A DNA stretch of 64,000 nucleotides, taken from assembly GCA_010015805.1 (NCBI GenBank), contig ML978133.1, positions 434,001 through 498,000 of the forward strand, given 5' to 3'. Shown one piece after another: positions 23,248 through 37,800 of this stretch (positions are counted from its first letter, which is position 1; each line of letters begins with the position of its first letter). The notes beneath the pieces were generated by a model. It was not told where the DNA came from and searched no databases. It saw only the letters and a list, made by a program, of their open reading frames with translations. This DNA comes from Rhizodiscina lignyota. Taxonomy: Eukaryota > Ascomycota > Dothideomycetes > Aulographales > Rhizodiscinaceae. Position numbers and translations under genes: made by a program.

Positions 23248-24611
23248 CTACTTACTTGAGAGGGCCGAAACACCCGGCAGATCCTTGCCCTCGAGCAGCT
23301 CCAGCGAGGCACCACCGCCGGTCGACACGTGGCTCAGCTTGTCCTCGACGCCGTACTTGGCCGCGACGGTTGCGGTATCGCCGCCACCGATGATGACGAT
23401 CTTGCCGCTCTGCGCCGCGGCGACAGCCGCGTCCATGGTCTGCTTCGTGCCGTTAGCGAAGGCGTCGAACTCGAAGACGCCCGGCGGGCCATTCCACAGG
23501 ATCGTCTTGGCCTCATCGATGGTCTTCTTGTACAGCTCGAGACTCTTCTCGCCGCAGTCGAGGCCCATCCAACCGTCGGGGATGCCGTCCTCATCAGTTG
23601 CGTAGCCGGTCTTAGCGTCGGGCGCAAACTTGTCGGCGGTGATGTAGTCGACAGGCAAGACGATCTTGACGCCGTTCTTCTCGGCCTTCTCGACGAGGTT
23701 CTTGACCGTCTTGCTGCCGGCCTCGTCGAACAAGCTGTTGCCAATCTTGACGCCGTACAGAGTCTTCTTGAACGTGAAGGCCATGCCGCCGCAGATGATG
23801 AGGGAGTTGACTTTGCCGAGGAGGTTGTCGATGAGCTGGATCTTATCCGAGACTTTAGCGCCACCGAGAATAGCGAGGAAGGGACGTTGTGGGTTCTCGA
23901 GGGCCTGGGCGAAGTAATCGAGCTCCTTCTTAACGAGGAAGCCTGATGCCTTTTGCGGGAGATCGACACCGACCATGGAGCTGTGTCCGCGATGAGCGGT
24001 GCCAAAGGCATCGTCTGCGACTCTCGTTAGACATGAAGCTGACCGTAGGAAAGACTATACATACTGATGTAGATATCTCCCAGTGCGGTCAAGCCTTTCC
24101 TGAACTCCGCTACGGCAGCCTTGTCAGCCTTGACCTTGTTGCCCTCTGCATCCTTGCTGCTGCCCTCCTCCTCTGCGTGGAATCTCAGGTTCTCCAACAG
24201 GATGACCTGGCCGTCCTTTGCACTGTTCACAGTATCCTCGACCTCCTTGCCGACGCAGTCGTGCGTGAAAGTGACGGATTTGCCGAGCAGCTTCTCGAGC
24301 TCAGGCACGACAGGCTTCAGGCTGTATTTGGGATTGGCCTTGCCATCCGGACGGCCGAGATGGGACATGAGGATGACCGCCTTTGCGCCATTCTCAATGG
24401 CATATTTGATTGTTGGGAGGGCGCCGACAATACGCTGGTTGTTTGTGACTTTCTTGTCTGCGTCGAGAGGGACATTGAAGTCAACCTAAAGATGCCGTGA
24501 GATCCCACTCCTTGATTACACTTATGAGGGAGAGAAGATGCATACGCGGATGAGGACGCGTTTGCCCTTCAAGTCGCAGTCCGTGATGGCTAGTTTGTTG
24601 GACAAGCTCAT
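23248..24611 (-). CDS. PGK1: Phosphoglycerate kinase, 417 aa
   Basis: Glycolytic enzyme that makes ATP from 1,3-bisphosphoglycerate. Exons on the minus strand are 24546..24611, 24065..24485 and 23248..24014. The start [32 protein letters not shown], the substrate motif [10 protein letters not shown], then [15 protein letters not shown] and [11 protein letters not shown] are all present. The nucleotide-binding end has [23 protein letters not shown] and [19 protein letters not shown]. It is the full usual length (about 417) and no residue of note is missing. The upstream region is expected to hold a strong promoter, but I see no clear TATA box. Confidence 0.97.
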
Positions 24612-25213
24612 TGTGCCGGTTGACGCTGAGACGCAGCTTAAAGTGTTCGATGCGTTTTGTGGTGCAATTGTTTGAGGGCAATGCAATTACTTCGCAATCT
24701 CGACAATTAGTTGGTAGTGGAAAAGAAAAGCTGAAAATGTTCGGACGCCGAAGCTCTTGGTTGACGTCGGTGTGGGGTGAGCTTGGGAATTTTTGGCGGG
24801 ACGGGATGGGATGGAGGGGTGGTCTGCATTCCTCTTAATACCCAATGACCTCCGTCATATTCCGACATGTAAACCTCCTCCCAGGGAGCTCATAATCCCG
24901 ATGCCTGTGATATTCCGGGCTGGAATTGAGTCTCCTGATTTAGACTGACAGGAACACAAAAGTGGCGTTGTTGCAGCGGCCAAGCCGAACTTGATGGAAG
25001 TAAGAATTGAATTCTCGAATGTAACCAGCGAGCGCCTATGTACACCAAGCCATACCCAGTCCAAGAAAGGTCGTTAAGCCAGCGCCGTACGATGCAATTG
25101 GCAATAGCTAATGTATGCCGTCACTCCAAACCCAGTTTGTATAACGCAGCAGGGTAGCAAGAACAGTTTCCACCATGAAGACCATTGAAGCAGTCGACGC
25201 CAAAACAAACGAT
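24612..25213. other. Intergenic, PGK1 upstream region
   Basis: Promoter region of PGK1 plus the 3' region of the Mpv17-family gene, about 600 bp. No open frame with recognisable features. Nothing else is seen. Confidence 0.5.
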
Positions 25214-26109
25214 TTACTCCTCCTCCTCCTCCTCCTCAGACGCATTCGTGAGAGAGAGGTAAGCGGTCCAGGCGATACCAACAGTCGAAACAAATGGCTG
25301 CGAACCCGTTAGCATCCTGGTCTGAAATGGGATCCGGCTTAACTTACAATCTGGAACTGGATCGGAATGATTCTAAAGTTCAGGATCTGTACTGCAGGCC
25401 AGACCATGAAGTTTGCCTTCAATGCCGGAATATAAACGTCCTGGAACTTGCGAGCAACCGCACGCCTGCCTCCGCCCTCGGCAACAGTCATGAATGTGAA
25501 AAAGCATGCGAGGCCGAGGGGCGCAAAGAGGAACTGGTCGAATGCTACTCTCTTCATTGCTGGAATTGTGCCAGAGCCCTTCGTGATGGGGAAAGTGGCT
25601 GCGAGGAAGCTGAACCATCGGTGCTGGATCGGAGCCATGAGGAAACCGTACGCCATGAATCGCGTTAGGCGTTCGAAGTCGAAAGGTGGTGGTAACCTTA
25701 TGGATGCAGGAATGAGATCTTCGTCGGACAGAGGATTTCGCTTGTCGAGTTCGTGAATCTCGATAGCCCAGAAATCGTCCTTGTCAACGCCACCGGCCTT
25801 GCGCACGGCCTTTTGTCGTATCGCAGTCAGAGATTGCGCCACGGTGTCCGCAATACCACCTAGGACCTAGAATGACATCTTGTGAGTATATGTGACTCGT
25901 AGTTTGCTGCGAAGTTGGGTCGTATGCCCTTGATTGGGGGCTGGGGCTGGGAGGAATGTGGAAACGTACGGCGTTGGTTATCATTGTAGTAATTACTATT
26001 GAAGCAGCAATATTAGCTAGAGTCTCATGAATACCATAGCAGTACACTCACCTGGTCGGCTGGCATAGTAGGAGTTGAATCGGCGGATTAGGAGGGAGAC
26101 CATGGTCAT
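25214..26109 (-). CDS. Mpv17/PMP22 family membrane protein, about 228 aa
   Basis: Integral membrane protein of the family that includes yeast Sym1 and peroxisomal PMP22. Exons are 26052..26109, 25970..25995 (26 nt), 25348..25866 and 25214..25297. The start region RRFNSYYASRPV then ITTMITNAVLGGIADTVAQS is the classic first half of the domain. RFMAYGFLMAPIQHRWF and FDQFLFAPLG follow, and the signature end is PALKANFMVWPAVQILNF, then PFVSTVGIAWTAYLSL. A long charged loop (about 50-85) separates the first two helices. The tail is a run of Glu. The start may lie further upstream: an extra exon beginning at ATG 26288 (MAIEHQRRRLL) would splice in frame. Mitochondrial or peroxisomal membrane, not decidable here. 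Confidence 0.88.
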
Positions 26110-26788
26110 CTGGAGGAAGAAGATAATACTGTGGAGTAGCGGCTGTCAAAACCAACGATGTTAGCATCGGAGCGCTTCATTCGACAGAAACGACTGTGGG
26201 GGGTCGGGTGGCAGCGTACAACTCGTCCATAGATGTAGCGGGTGTTGAGAGCCCTCAAAAGACGGCGACGCTGGTGTTCGATCGCCATATTCGGAGCCTT
26301 AGTGACGTCGCAAATCGTAATGAGGTAGGTGCGCCACAGGCTGCCCAGTGAGACGAAGACAAAGAGGTATGCTGCAAGCCAGCCAGCAGCGCTACAAGTA
26401 AGTAAAGCGTCGCCAGATGCTGTCTGTCGGCCTCGAAGACGAAAGGAAGTTGCGTAGGTGGATGTTGGCGACTGGAGGCGGGAAAAGGTGAAGCACGGCG
26501 AAGTAAGGATTGCGGCGCGGCACGAGGGCGCTGACTGACTGGGCGCTGCGGAGAGCACTGTGCGAGCGATCGTCACCCTCTCCTACGAGCTGATCGACTG
26601 AGTAATTCTTACGCTTTCGCACACAGGCGACGAGCAAAATTGGGGATAGAATTTCTAATCTATTTTCAAGAGCTGAAAGGCGGTTCCGACTGCGCACTAA
26701 TGTATTTTCCGTCTCTCCTCAAGTTCAGCAAGCCACCGAAGGCGATCCCAAGGCCATTTCAGATATATGGCAAGCCAGATTCTTCTAC
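26110..26788. other. Region between the Mpv17-family gene and TRS65
   Basis: Upstream of the Mpv17-family start and downstream of the TRS65 stop. A possible extra 5' exon of the former lies near 26220..26288. No separate gene can be supported. Confidence 0.4.
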
Positions 26789-28622
26789 TTATTCTAGAAG
26801 CGCGACAATATCTGGCAGATCTGTCACATCCGTGGCTTCTCGCGTGTTCAGATCGACAACGCGCACGGCGTCCATGTGTAAAACACCTGGGGCAGCGGCA
26901 AGGAACTTCAGTTCAGTGGTGGAACAGGCTGACGCAGCCAAAGGCCTAATCGAGTAAAAGTCAATGCGGCGAAGGACATCTTATGTGGCTAGTGATCTTA
27001 CCCCAATCGTGCACTCGTACTAAGACATGTAAGCTCTGAAGGTTCGAAGAACCAACTAATAGGCATGTCATATGCGTCCTGGCCAGATGGGATATTCCGG
27101 GCATTTGGATACGTTCCATTCGCCTTGTTGATGGGAAAGACCGCTAGATTTTGGACCACATCCGATCGATTGACAATAAAGACTTCCCAGCGGAACGGCT
27201 TTCCAACGAAAACCCGTTCGGGACCAGTAATGGTCACTGTCACTCCAGTGGGTCCGGTAGGAGTCTCGGGCTTATCGAGATTGCCCTCGCCCGAGTACGG
27301 AAGAGTATCCGGTCCTGGAAGACGTGGCCGCTCTTGTCCATTAGCAATTCCGTCACCAGATTTCGCCTGAGACGGCTTCTGGTCAAATGAGAAGTCCGCT
27401 GTTGTGCTCCAATTGATGTTCACATAGGGCGTGCAATCGTCAGATATCCTCGCAATAGCCTTGATAGAGATGTTCAGCTGGTCGGTCAGTCCAGTAGTCG
27501 AAACACCATATCCACGATTTTGCGAAGAGTGCAGCTTGAAGAGGATGGTGAATTGGTCGCCAGGTCTGCAACATATTGGCAAATTTGGTCCCAATTGCTG
27601 CACTTTGCCGCGCATGAGATGAAGGTCAACCTTTTCGATCGATATGCTGCACGGCCAGAATGGTGTCACTTCGAGCTCGAGCGAGGCAAAGATCGAATTT
27701 GTCTTTGGAGGTGCAGTCGTCTTAGAAAACCTTATCCTCCAGAACAACGCAGGACCAGCCCGAAATAGCCTCCGCGGAGCAGCTCGAAGATTTTGTGCTC
27801 GTTCTCGAGTTACAGGTGCTGCTGGTGCAACCTTGGTGATTCTCGATGATGACAAGTATGGCTGTTTGCCTGCAAACCGGGGATCGAAATCAAACGGTTG
27901 TAGCAAGTTTATCGGCTGTGGAACAAGGCTGGGAAGATACTGTTCGGTTCCATCCTCTTCCTGAACCTTAGCTGCTGCATTGAGAGACACAGACGGAGAC
28001 AGATACACTGATAATTTGTGCAACTTGACCCTTGGCCGGTCTACGAAAGTTAGAGAAATTCCATTTCCTCACAAAAGCAAGACGTACTCAACGGGAGTTC
28101 GACATTCCATATGACAAACAAGACTGGCTCTCCATCATTGCCATCTTGCGTTCGTGCTTTGCTCGCGACTACTACCGGCTCGTTGGTGCGGTCCACTGTA
28201 AGTTCAGACAGAAGCTCTTTCACAGGGGCAGGACGAGGATCATTAGGCTTCGGTGCTGGGCCAATGCCTGTGGCATAGAGTTCCAGTGCTATCGATAGCC
28301 TCGATAGATATGCTTGAATAGCCTCCTCTTCTACATATGGGGTCTTGAGCACAAGCAGTGCGCTGAGCGATTCGTCTGCGAGCTGTCAGCATTCGTGGCT
28401 TTGATTTGGATCCCTTTGGATGATATTACCGAGAAGTAAAAAGTCGCGTTGCTTCACCCATGCAAGTAATGACGGATTGCCCTCATCGTGGTCCTGATCT
28501 TCCTGCTCGAAGAGTTCTTGAATGGACAGATTCGCACTTGCTGGTACTATGGCTTCCACGACAGAACCTTCCACGAAATCCGTATCGTCGGTGGCAGTCT
28601 CATCCTGGGTCGGGATACTCAT
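26789..28622 (-). CDS. TRS65: TRAPP-II complex subunit Trs65, 558 aa
   Basis: Fungal-specific subunit of the TRAPP-II tether and Rab-GTPase exchange factor, working in late Golgi and endosome traffic. Exons on the minus strand are 28430..28622, 28088..28375, 27002..28040 and 26789..26945; phases agree throughout. The N-terminal half is variable and partly acidic. The C-terminal half shows the Ig-like beta repeats of the family: FWRIRFSKTTAPPKTNSIFA, LTDQLNISIKAIARI, VTVTITGPERVFVGKPFRW and EVFIVNRSDVVQNLAVF. The last exon gives PGVLHMDAVRVVDLNTREA, the end typical of Trs65. It lies head-to-head with PRP40, with 347 bp between the start codons. Confidence 0.85.
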
Positions 28623-28969
28623 TCTGCCCTGATGATACCAGTAGCATCAGCGTTTCCATGCCTAAGTAACCATTGTGTCCATGAGAAAGTTTTCAGGCCA
28701 TTTTATTCAAGTCAAAATACCTTGTCATGAACCACCGCGACGAACCCAAGCGATACCGCAAGTGGGATGGCGGTAGAGCACGGGCCAACAGAAGCGCCTC
28801 GCGTCGGCAAAACAGCGCAGCGCGGAACTACTTCGTCTTTCGCTCTCGAAACCAAAACACTTTCGCTTCACCTTCAACTCTACCTCAACAACCAACTCCT
28901 CCTGACCAACCACGCACGTACCCCCTCTATTCTCGCCATCGTTCGCCCAATCGGGCAGGTACAGCAAAC
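28623..28969. promoter_or_regulatory. Divergent promoter region, TRS65 / PRP40
   Basis: 347 bp between start codons on opposite strands. The PRP40 reading frame stays open upstream to 28727, so a longer N-terminus (81 more residues) is formally possible, but the chosen Met directly precedes the first WW domain as in yeast Prp40. Confidence 0.5.
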
Positions 28970-31308
28970 ATGAACGGAGCTTCGCCTGGCCTCTGGCAGG
29001 AGGCGCGTGCCGAGGATGGAAGAGTTTACTACTGGAATACCAGCACGAAAGAAGTATCCTGGGCCAAGCCAGAGGGCATGCAGAATGTGCAGGAGCATGG
29101 CCAAGCACCCCAACCTTGGACCGAGTACACCCATCACGACGGCCGCAAGTACTGGCACAACAAGGAGACTGGACAGAGTGTGTGGGATATGCCAAAAGAG
29201 TACAAAGATATGCTGGAACAGAACGCGCCGTCCAGGCCCTCTGCGCCGTGAGTTTATGGAATTAGCCTCGCTAATTCTTATTATACTGTTAAGCGGTTAC
29301 TACATTCTAATTGTTTTATAGAGCGTTTGTCGCCGGCGGCGGATCGACCTACTCTCAAGCCCTTTCCCGTACTCGAGATCGCGAAGAGCATTCACTTCCC
29401 GACCGCCCGACCAATGATCGGCAGATAGTCCCCTATCAAAGCGCTGCGGATGGATACCGGGGCCCTGCCTTCGTGCCTCAAGGCGAAGTGGAATACTCAT
29501 CTCGCGAGGAGGCTGAGGCTGCCTTTTTCAAATTTCTGAAGCGTGTTGGTGTCAAGATTGACTGGACGTGGGAGAAGGTCATGGATGAGGCAATCGGCGA
29601 GCCAGACTTCCGTGCGATCAAAGAGCCTAGGGAGCGGAAGCCAGCATTTGAGAAATATGTGGCTGAACTCCAGGCACAAGAGAGAGAAAGAGAGCGGGAG
29701 AGACAGGCTACGCTGCGCTCTGACTTCATGAGCATGCTGAAGAGGAATCCCGAAGTCGGCTACTACTCAAAATGGGAGAATGTGAGGCCAATGCTTGAGG
29801 CAGAGCTGGTCTTTAAATCCGCCAAGAACGAAGACGAGAGGATCGCTCTCTTCAATGAGTATCGCACCGACTTGTACAAAGCGCACGTACAACACGAGAG
29901 AACTGCACGCATCTCTGCACTTGATGAGCTAAGCTCTGTTCTGAATTCCCTCGACCTCAAGCCGTACACACAATGGGAAGAGGGACACAGCCTTATCCAG
30001 TCATCTAATCGGTTTACGACGGACAAGAAGTTTGAGACGCTTACGAGCATGGATATCCTAAAGGCGTTTGACACCCACAAACAGTTCCTCGAGCGCATAT
30101 TCAACGATGAGCGACAAAGGGACATGAGAACCAAGGCGAGGCGAGCACGGAAGGCACGCGATGGCTTCAAAGCGTTGCTCAATGAGCTCAAGTCCGAGAA
30201 GAAGCTCAAAGCCAGTTCCAAGTGGAAGGACATTTATCCGATGATTGCAAATGACCCTCGATACACTGCGATGCTTGAGCAGCATCAAGGCTCAACAGCC
30301 TCGGACCTGTTCTGGGACGCGATCGTGGATGAGAAGCAAGAGATGCGCCGCAAGCGCTGGATGGCTGAGGAGACTTTCCCTGTAAGTTTGACACACTTCT
30401 ATTTCAAAGGGAAGGCTTTTACTAAAACGCAGAAGGAAATCAAAAATATCCTGGATATGAGTTTCACCAAGTTTGTTGAGCTTTTGCGCTCTAATCCCCG
30501 CACCAAGAACTTCGATGAGGAGACACTGTCCGCTACCTTCGAAACTCTTCGTGAGAAAGCCAAGAAGGAGGAAAGTCGTCATGCTCATGTTAAAGAGCGG
30601 GATTTGATCGATGATCTTCGTTCGAAGCTTAAGTACATGGACCCGCCTATCAGGACCAGTGATACGTATGACCAAGTGCGGCCTCGCATCGAACATTTTG
30701 CGGAATTTCGAGCCCTTGATTCAGAGGATCTGCGCCGCTCCGCCTTTGACAAGGTCATTCGTCGCCTGAAAGATAAGGAAGAGGACAACGCGAGGGAGCA
30801 GAAGTCGCGCCGAGACCATCGTGACCGCGACGGTCGCAATGGACATTCCCGCCATCACAGGACCCGTTCTCCGGAACCTGACCCCTATGAAGCCGATCGC
30901 AAGAAGTCTGCGGCGGCCCGCGAACGCCAGTTCCGCAAGTCGAGCCTGAGGGAGGCCTCGCCTCGTCGAGACGATAGGGCTTCAAGCAAACATGGTGGTA
31001 GCTTCTATGAGCGAGAGCGCAAGGATAGGGAGGCAGAGAGGGAGCGTTCGTACATCAGTCGTGCGGACCCTCGCGACAACTCGAGCGTGCAGTTGGACTA
31101 TGGTGATAGCCGTCCGTCGAGCACCAGGAAGCGTCCAGAGAGCGAGGCTGGTAGTCCTGGAAGCCGTCGGGACAGCAAGAGGTTGCGTCGGGACAAGGAC
31201 TCTCGTGAACGTACGTTCTCCCCAAGAGGTCATAAAGCTAGAACACCAGAGCCAATGTCTGGAGTCGTCGATGGCGGCTCCGAAGACGGCGAACTTGAAG
31301 AAGTTTAG
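28970..31308 (+). CDS. PRP40: Pre-mRNA-processing factor Prp40, WW and FF domains, 754 aa
   Basis: U1 snRNP protein that bridges 5' splice site and branch-point complexes and touches the polymerase tail. Exons are 28970..29247 and 29322..31308. Two WW domains open the protein: WQEARAEDGRVYYWN (about 9-34) and WTEYTHHDGRKYWHN (about 50-76). Five or six FF-type repeats follow at about 155-600, for example FFKFLKRVGVKIDWTWEKV and FMSMLKRNPEVGYYSKWENV. The last 130 residues are rich in Arg, Ser, Asp and Glu with many RD and RE pairs, similar to splicing-factor tails. The protein looks complete. Its 3' flank carries degenerate repeats, listed separately. Confidence 0.95.
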
Positions 31309-31339
31309 GTGATCGAGAAAAACTGGAGCTGGATAAGCT

Positions 31340-31620
31340 GCTTGCACAAGTGTGGTGGTTTTGATTGGCGGTTGCGGTATGTTGTTGCATGAGATTGCTT
31401 TTTGGGTTCAAGTTTTCGCTGATGCCAGCGCCATCAGATGATGATTTGCAAGCGATTCATGATGGGCATTGGCGGTATGTTTTTGCACAAGATTGCTTCA
31501 CACTTTTTTCTCTTCACTGATACGACCGGTGTCAGATGGTGGGCTTGCAAGCGATTCACAAAGGCGATGGTTGGCAGCGGTACGTTGCACAAAATTGTCT
31601 TTGCTTTCACACGATGCAGG
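31340..31620 (+). repeat. Three degenerate tandem repeats behind PRP40
   Basis: Three adjacent copies of about 80-105 bp lie at about 31340..31444, 31445..31542 and 31543..31620. Shared words include CTTGCAAGCGATTCA, ATTGGCGG, CGGTATGTT and TTGCACAAGATTG. They are too diverged and too short to be coding, and probably lie in the PRP40 3' UTR. Confidence 0.75.
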
Positions 31621-32027
31621 CACCACCAACCTGGATTTTCCTACTCTACTGATTTCTGTACTTTACTGGATTGACCCCATATACTCTTTTCCCACTAAAA
31701 GCACTGGTATGTAGTGCGATTTGTTCACTAGTGTCCAAATCTGCACATTACATTTCATTAAAACCCATGTTCACCGCATTCTGGCGGCGGGCACCTAACT
31801 TGACCCACGCTCTGCAAAATAAGTGACTTTTGAGAGAGCAGGAGGTAGACCACCGCTCGGCGTTGTAGTCGTCTTCATCGTCATCATCAGTCGTGGTCTC
31901 ATCATCCGGGAGGCCGCCGGTGCCTTTCCTTACTCCTCCACGCCGGCATCCCTGGGATGCGCCGCTCTCAGTACCGCCTGAGGTGTCCGTGTCACGTGGA
32001 GGAGGATTGTTCTTTTCGAGGCCCTTT

Positions 32028-34427
<2,400 letters not shown>

Positions 34428-34848
34428 ATGGCCTGTAAGTTAAATCTGTTTTATTGCATATTCACGCGCGCGTCGTCTCGAAAATCGGCCATATCTGCCG
34501 TCGATTACCGCCCTCGAAAGTCATCAACACCTCATCATATATTGCCGTCAAACTTGACGTACAGTGCCTCTGGGCGTTGAAATTGATGTGCTTTCGCTTG
34601 TTGACATTCACACGACACTGGTGGACTCGTCAAATTCCCCCAGCTCGGCTTGGGAGTTCCCACCGACACTTAAACACCTTCATCACCAGATCTTCAATAC
34701 CATCAAGAACAATAGCGGACCTTCTCTCTTGTCCATTTTAGGGCAATTCCTCTTCATTTTCGCGTCTTCGGGGTCGCCTGTGTCTGGTGTTTACAACGCA
34801 CTTGTGTTTCACGCGTCGCGACGTGTTGTCATTGAGATCGAAAGCTAA
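34428..34848 (+). CDS. Possible spliced 96-aa ORF just upstream of CHD1
   Basis: I do not recognise this product. A 7-nt first exon (34428..34434) with a good GTAAGT donor joins an acceptor ACAG at 34561..34564; the second exon runs 34565..34848. The result, MALPLGVEIDVLSLVDIHTT and on, is in phase for 97 codons including the stop. It has a mixed composition and one fairly hydrophobic stretch (LLSILGQFLFIFASS). It ends 29 bp before the CHD1 start codon, so it is either a separate small gene, or an upstream ORF on the CHD1 transcript, or chance. The intron could also simply be a 5' UTR intron of CHD1. Confidence 0.3.
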
Positions 34849-34877
34849 CTGTCGCTCAACCAGCCGGGTCAATCCTC

Positions 34878-37800
34878 ATGCCCTCATCCTCCGACTCCAA
34901 CCCCACCATGCCCCCCCAAAACGGCCATCTGTCTCCTTCTGAGCAGAATGGGTCGACTCCTAACGACGCCGCATCGTCAAGCGGTAGCGAACTCTCCGAA
35001 GTGCGAGATAACATCGATCTCGCCGTCCCTCCATCAAAGGCGGAGGGCGTGATTGAAGATGCGATGCAAGACATTCAAGTTGATATGTCTGATTATGTTG
35101 ATGAAGATGCGGAAGGTTCCGCGGATGGAGACTACGACCTTGAGACACCTCCTGGCGACCGTGCCAGCCTTGCGCCGGATCACTCGTCCTCCACCGACTC
35201 CACGCAGTCGAAGAAGCGAAAGGCTAGCATCGAAGCCAATGAGCTGATTCAGAAGAATCCGGAACTCTATGGATTAAGGCGAAGCGGCCGTGCAAGACAG
35301 AATCGTCAAGTGATCGACAGTTCCGATGAAGAGGATGGTGCCTCGCGTGACCATAACCCACGCTCTCGAAAGAAGCGACGCACTGGTCCGAAGGCATCGA
35401 ATCAGCCTACTTCAGCATCTCTTACCTCCGAGTCCGATGCCGCGTCTGATGTGTACGTTGGCGGCCGTCGCAACGCTCTCACGAGGAAGCAGCGCCTACA
35501 TCAGCTCCAGGTCGCCAATGGCCTTGCTCCACCATCCAAGGGTGAAGTTCGCTTCTCCTCGCGCACTGCCAACAAGATCACAAACTACAATGTAGACGAC
35601 GATGATGAGGATATGGAAGACGAGCTTGTTATCACACCCAACTACACCTGGGAAGACAATACTCCGGCCATTGACGTCGTTCTGGACCATCAGCTCAAGG
35701 AGGGCAAAGCACTGAATGATGCCGACCTCACCAAGCACGATTTCGAGTACAAGATCAAGTGGCAAGGCAAGGCGTACTACCACGCTACGATAGAGACCTT
35801 TGAGTCTATTGCGGAGAAGCAAGCTCGGGGCCTCAAGCGTCTCGACAATTATTTCGTCAAGCATGTCGAAACCCACATTCTCATGTCCACCAGCGAAGAC
35901 GTTCCCATGGAAGACAAGGAGCAGTATTTCATGGATCGTGAGAAACGATTGGATGCGAATGATGAGCATAACGAAATTGAGCGTATCATCGATATGCATA
36001 AGGGAGACGACGAGACTGAATACTTGGTCAAGTGGAAGGGCGTTGAGTACCAATACTGCACTTGGGAGCCTTCTTCCTTGATCGTCAATGAGAAGCTCAA
36101 TGCTCAGGACGAAATCGACCGATACCTTGACCGATCATCGAAGCTGCCTGTTTCCGACAAGTCCCAGTCGAACAAGAAGACGCGTCGGCCATATGTTCCT
36201 TTCAAGGAACAGCCAGACTATATCAAACATGGCCAGCTCCGTGAGTTTCAGATTAAGGGTGTCAATTTCCTTGCACATCAATGGTGCCATGGAGATAACG
36301 TTATCCTGGCTGACGAGATGGGTCTCGGAAAGACGGTACAATCTGTGGCATTTGTCAACTGGCTTCGACACGACCGCGGCCAGCACGGTCCTTTCCTCGT
36401 TGTGGTCCCACTGAGTACCATACCTGCGTGGGCCGACACTCTCAAGAACTGGACTCCGGATGTTAACTATGTGGTCTACCTTGGTCGAGCGCCGTCTCGT
36501 GAGATCATCCGTGACAAGGAAATCACTGCGGGCGGATTCTCGAAGAAAGTCAAGTGCAACGTCCTCATTACCTCGTACGAGTTTGTCCTCAGCGACGTCT
36601 CATTTCTGACGGCCCTCCCATGGCAATTCTTGGTGGTTGACGAAGCTCATCGTCTGAAGAACCCTGACTCTCAATTGTACAATAAGCTCATGGATTTCAA
36701 CATTCCTAACCGTCTCTTGATCACCGGAACCCCCCTGCAGAACAATCTGGCCGAGTTAGCTGCATTGATGAACTTTCTCTCCCCCGGCAAGTTCAAAATC
36801 GACGACAATATTGACCTGCAATCCGAGACGGCGAGCGAGAAGATCCGAGAGCTCACAGAAGCTATCCGCCCTTACATGTTACGTCGTACCAAGCAGAAGG
36901 TCGAGAAGGATTTACCACCAAAGACCGAGAGAATCATTCGTGTCGAATTGTCCGATGTCCAACTCGAATACTACAAGAACATTCTGACCCGCAATTATGC
37001 GGCCTTGAACCAAGGCGCTAAGGGACCGAAGCAATCATTGCTCAATGTCATGATGGAGCTGAAAAAGGCTAGCAACCATCCCTTCATGTTCCCAAATGCC
37101 GAGGACCGTATTCTTGGCGACAATCCGCGAAGGGAAGATACCTTGAAAGGCCTGATTACTAGCAGTGGCAAATTGATGCTGCTTGACCGCTTCCTGGTCA
37201 AGTTGAAGGCAGAAGGCCACCGAGTTCTGATATTCAGCCAAATGGTGAAGATGCTTGACATCCTCCAGGATTATTGTCGCCTTCGCGGTTACCAGTATCA
37301 GCGCATAGACGGCACGATTCCAGCTAGTACCCGACGAATCGCTATTGACCACTTCAATGCTCCCGACAGTGAAGACTTTTGCTTCCTGCTATCTACTCGT
37401 GCTGGTGGCCTTGGAATCAATCTAATGACAGCCGACACCGTAATTCTCTTCGACTCGGATTGGAATCCACAAGCGGACCTCCAAGCCATGGCTCGAGCTC
37501 ACCGAATCGGCCAGACAAAGCCTGTCACTGTCTATCGCCTTGTGTCGAAGGACACGGTCGAGGAAGAGATTCTAGAACGTGCTAGGAACAAGCTTATGCT
37601 TGAGTTTATCACAATCCAGCGTGGCGTCACTGATCAAGATGCGGATTCAAAGCTTTTTGCAGACAAAGACTTCTCCCAGAGAGTTGCACGTGCTAACAAG
37701 AAGTTGAGCGAGCCCTCTTCATCGGACGATATCTCCCGAATCCTTAAGAAGCGCGGTCAAAAGATGTTCGAGCAGACAGGCAATCAGAAGAAGCTGGAAG

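Noticed and set aside
12364-24611. A secondary-metabolite cluster around the BVMO and the NACHT gene
   Set aside because: The neighbours are VMA5, GCV1, SEM1 and PGK1; no synthase, transporter or cluster regulator is present.
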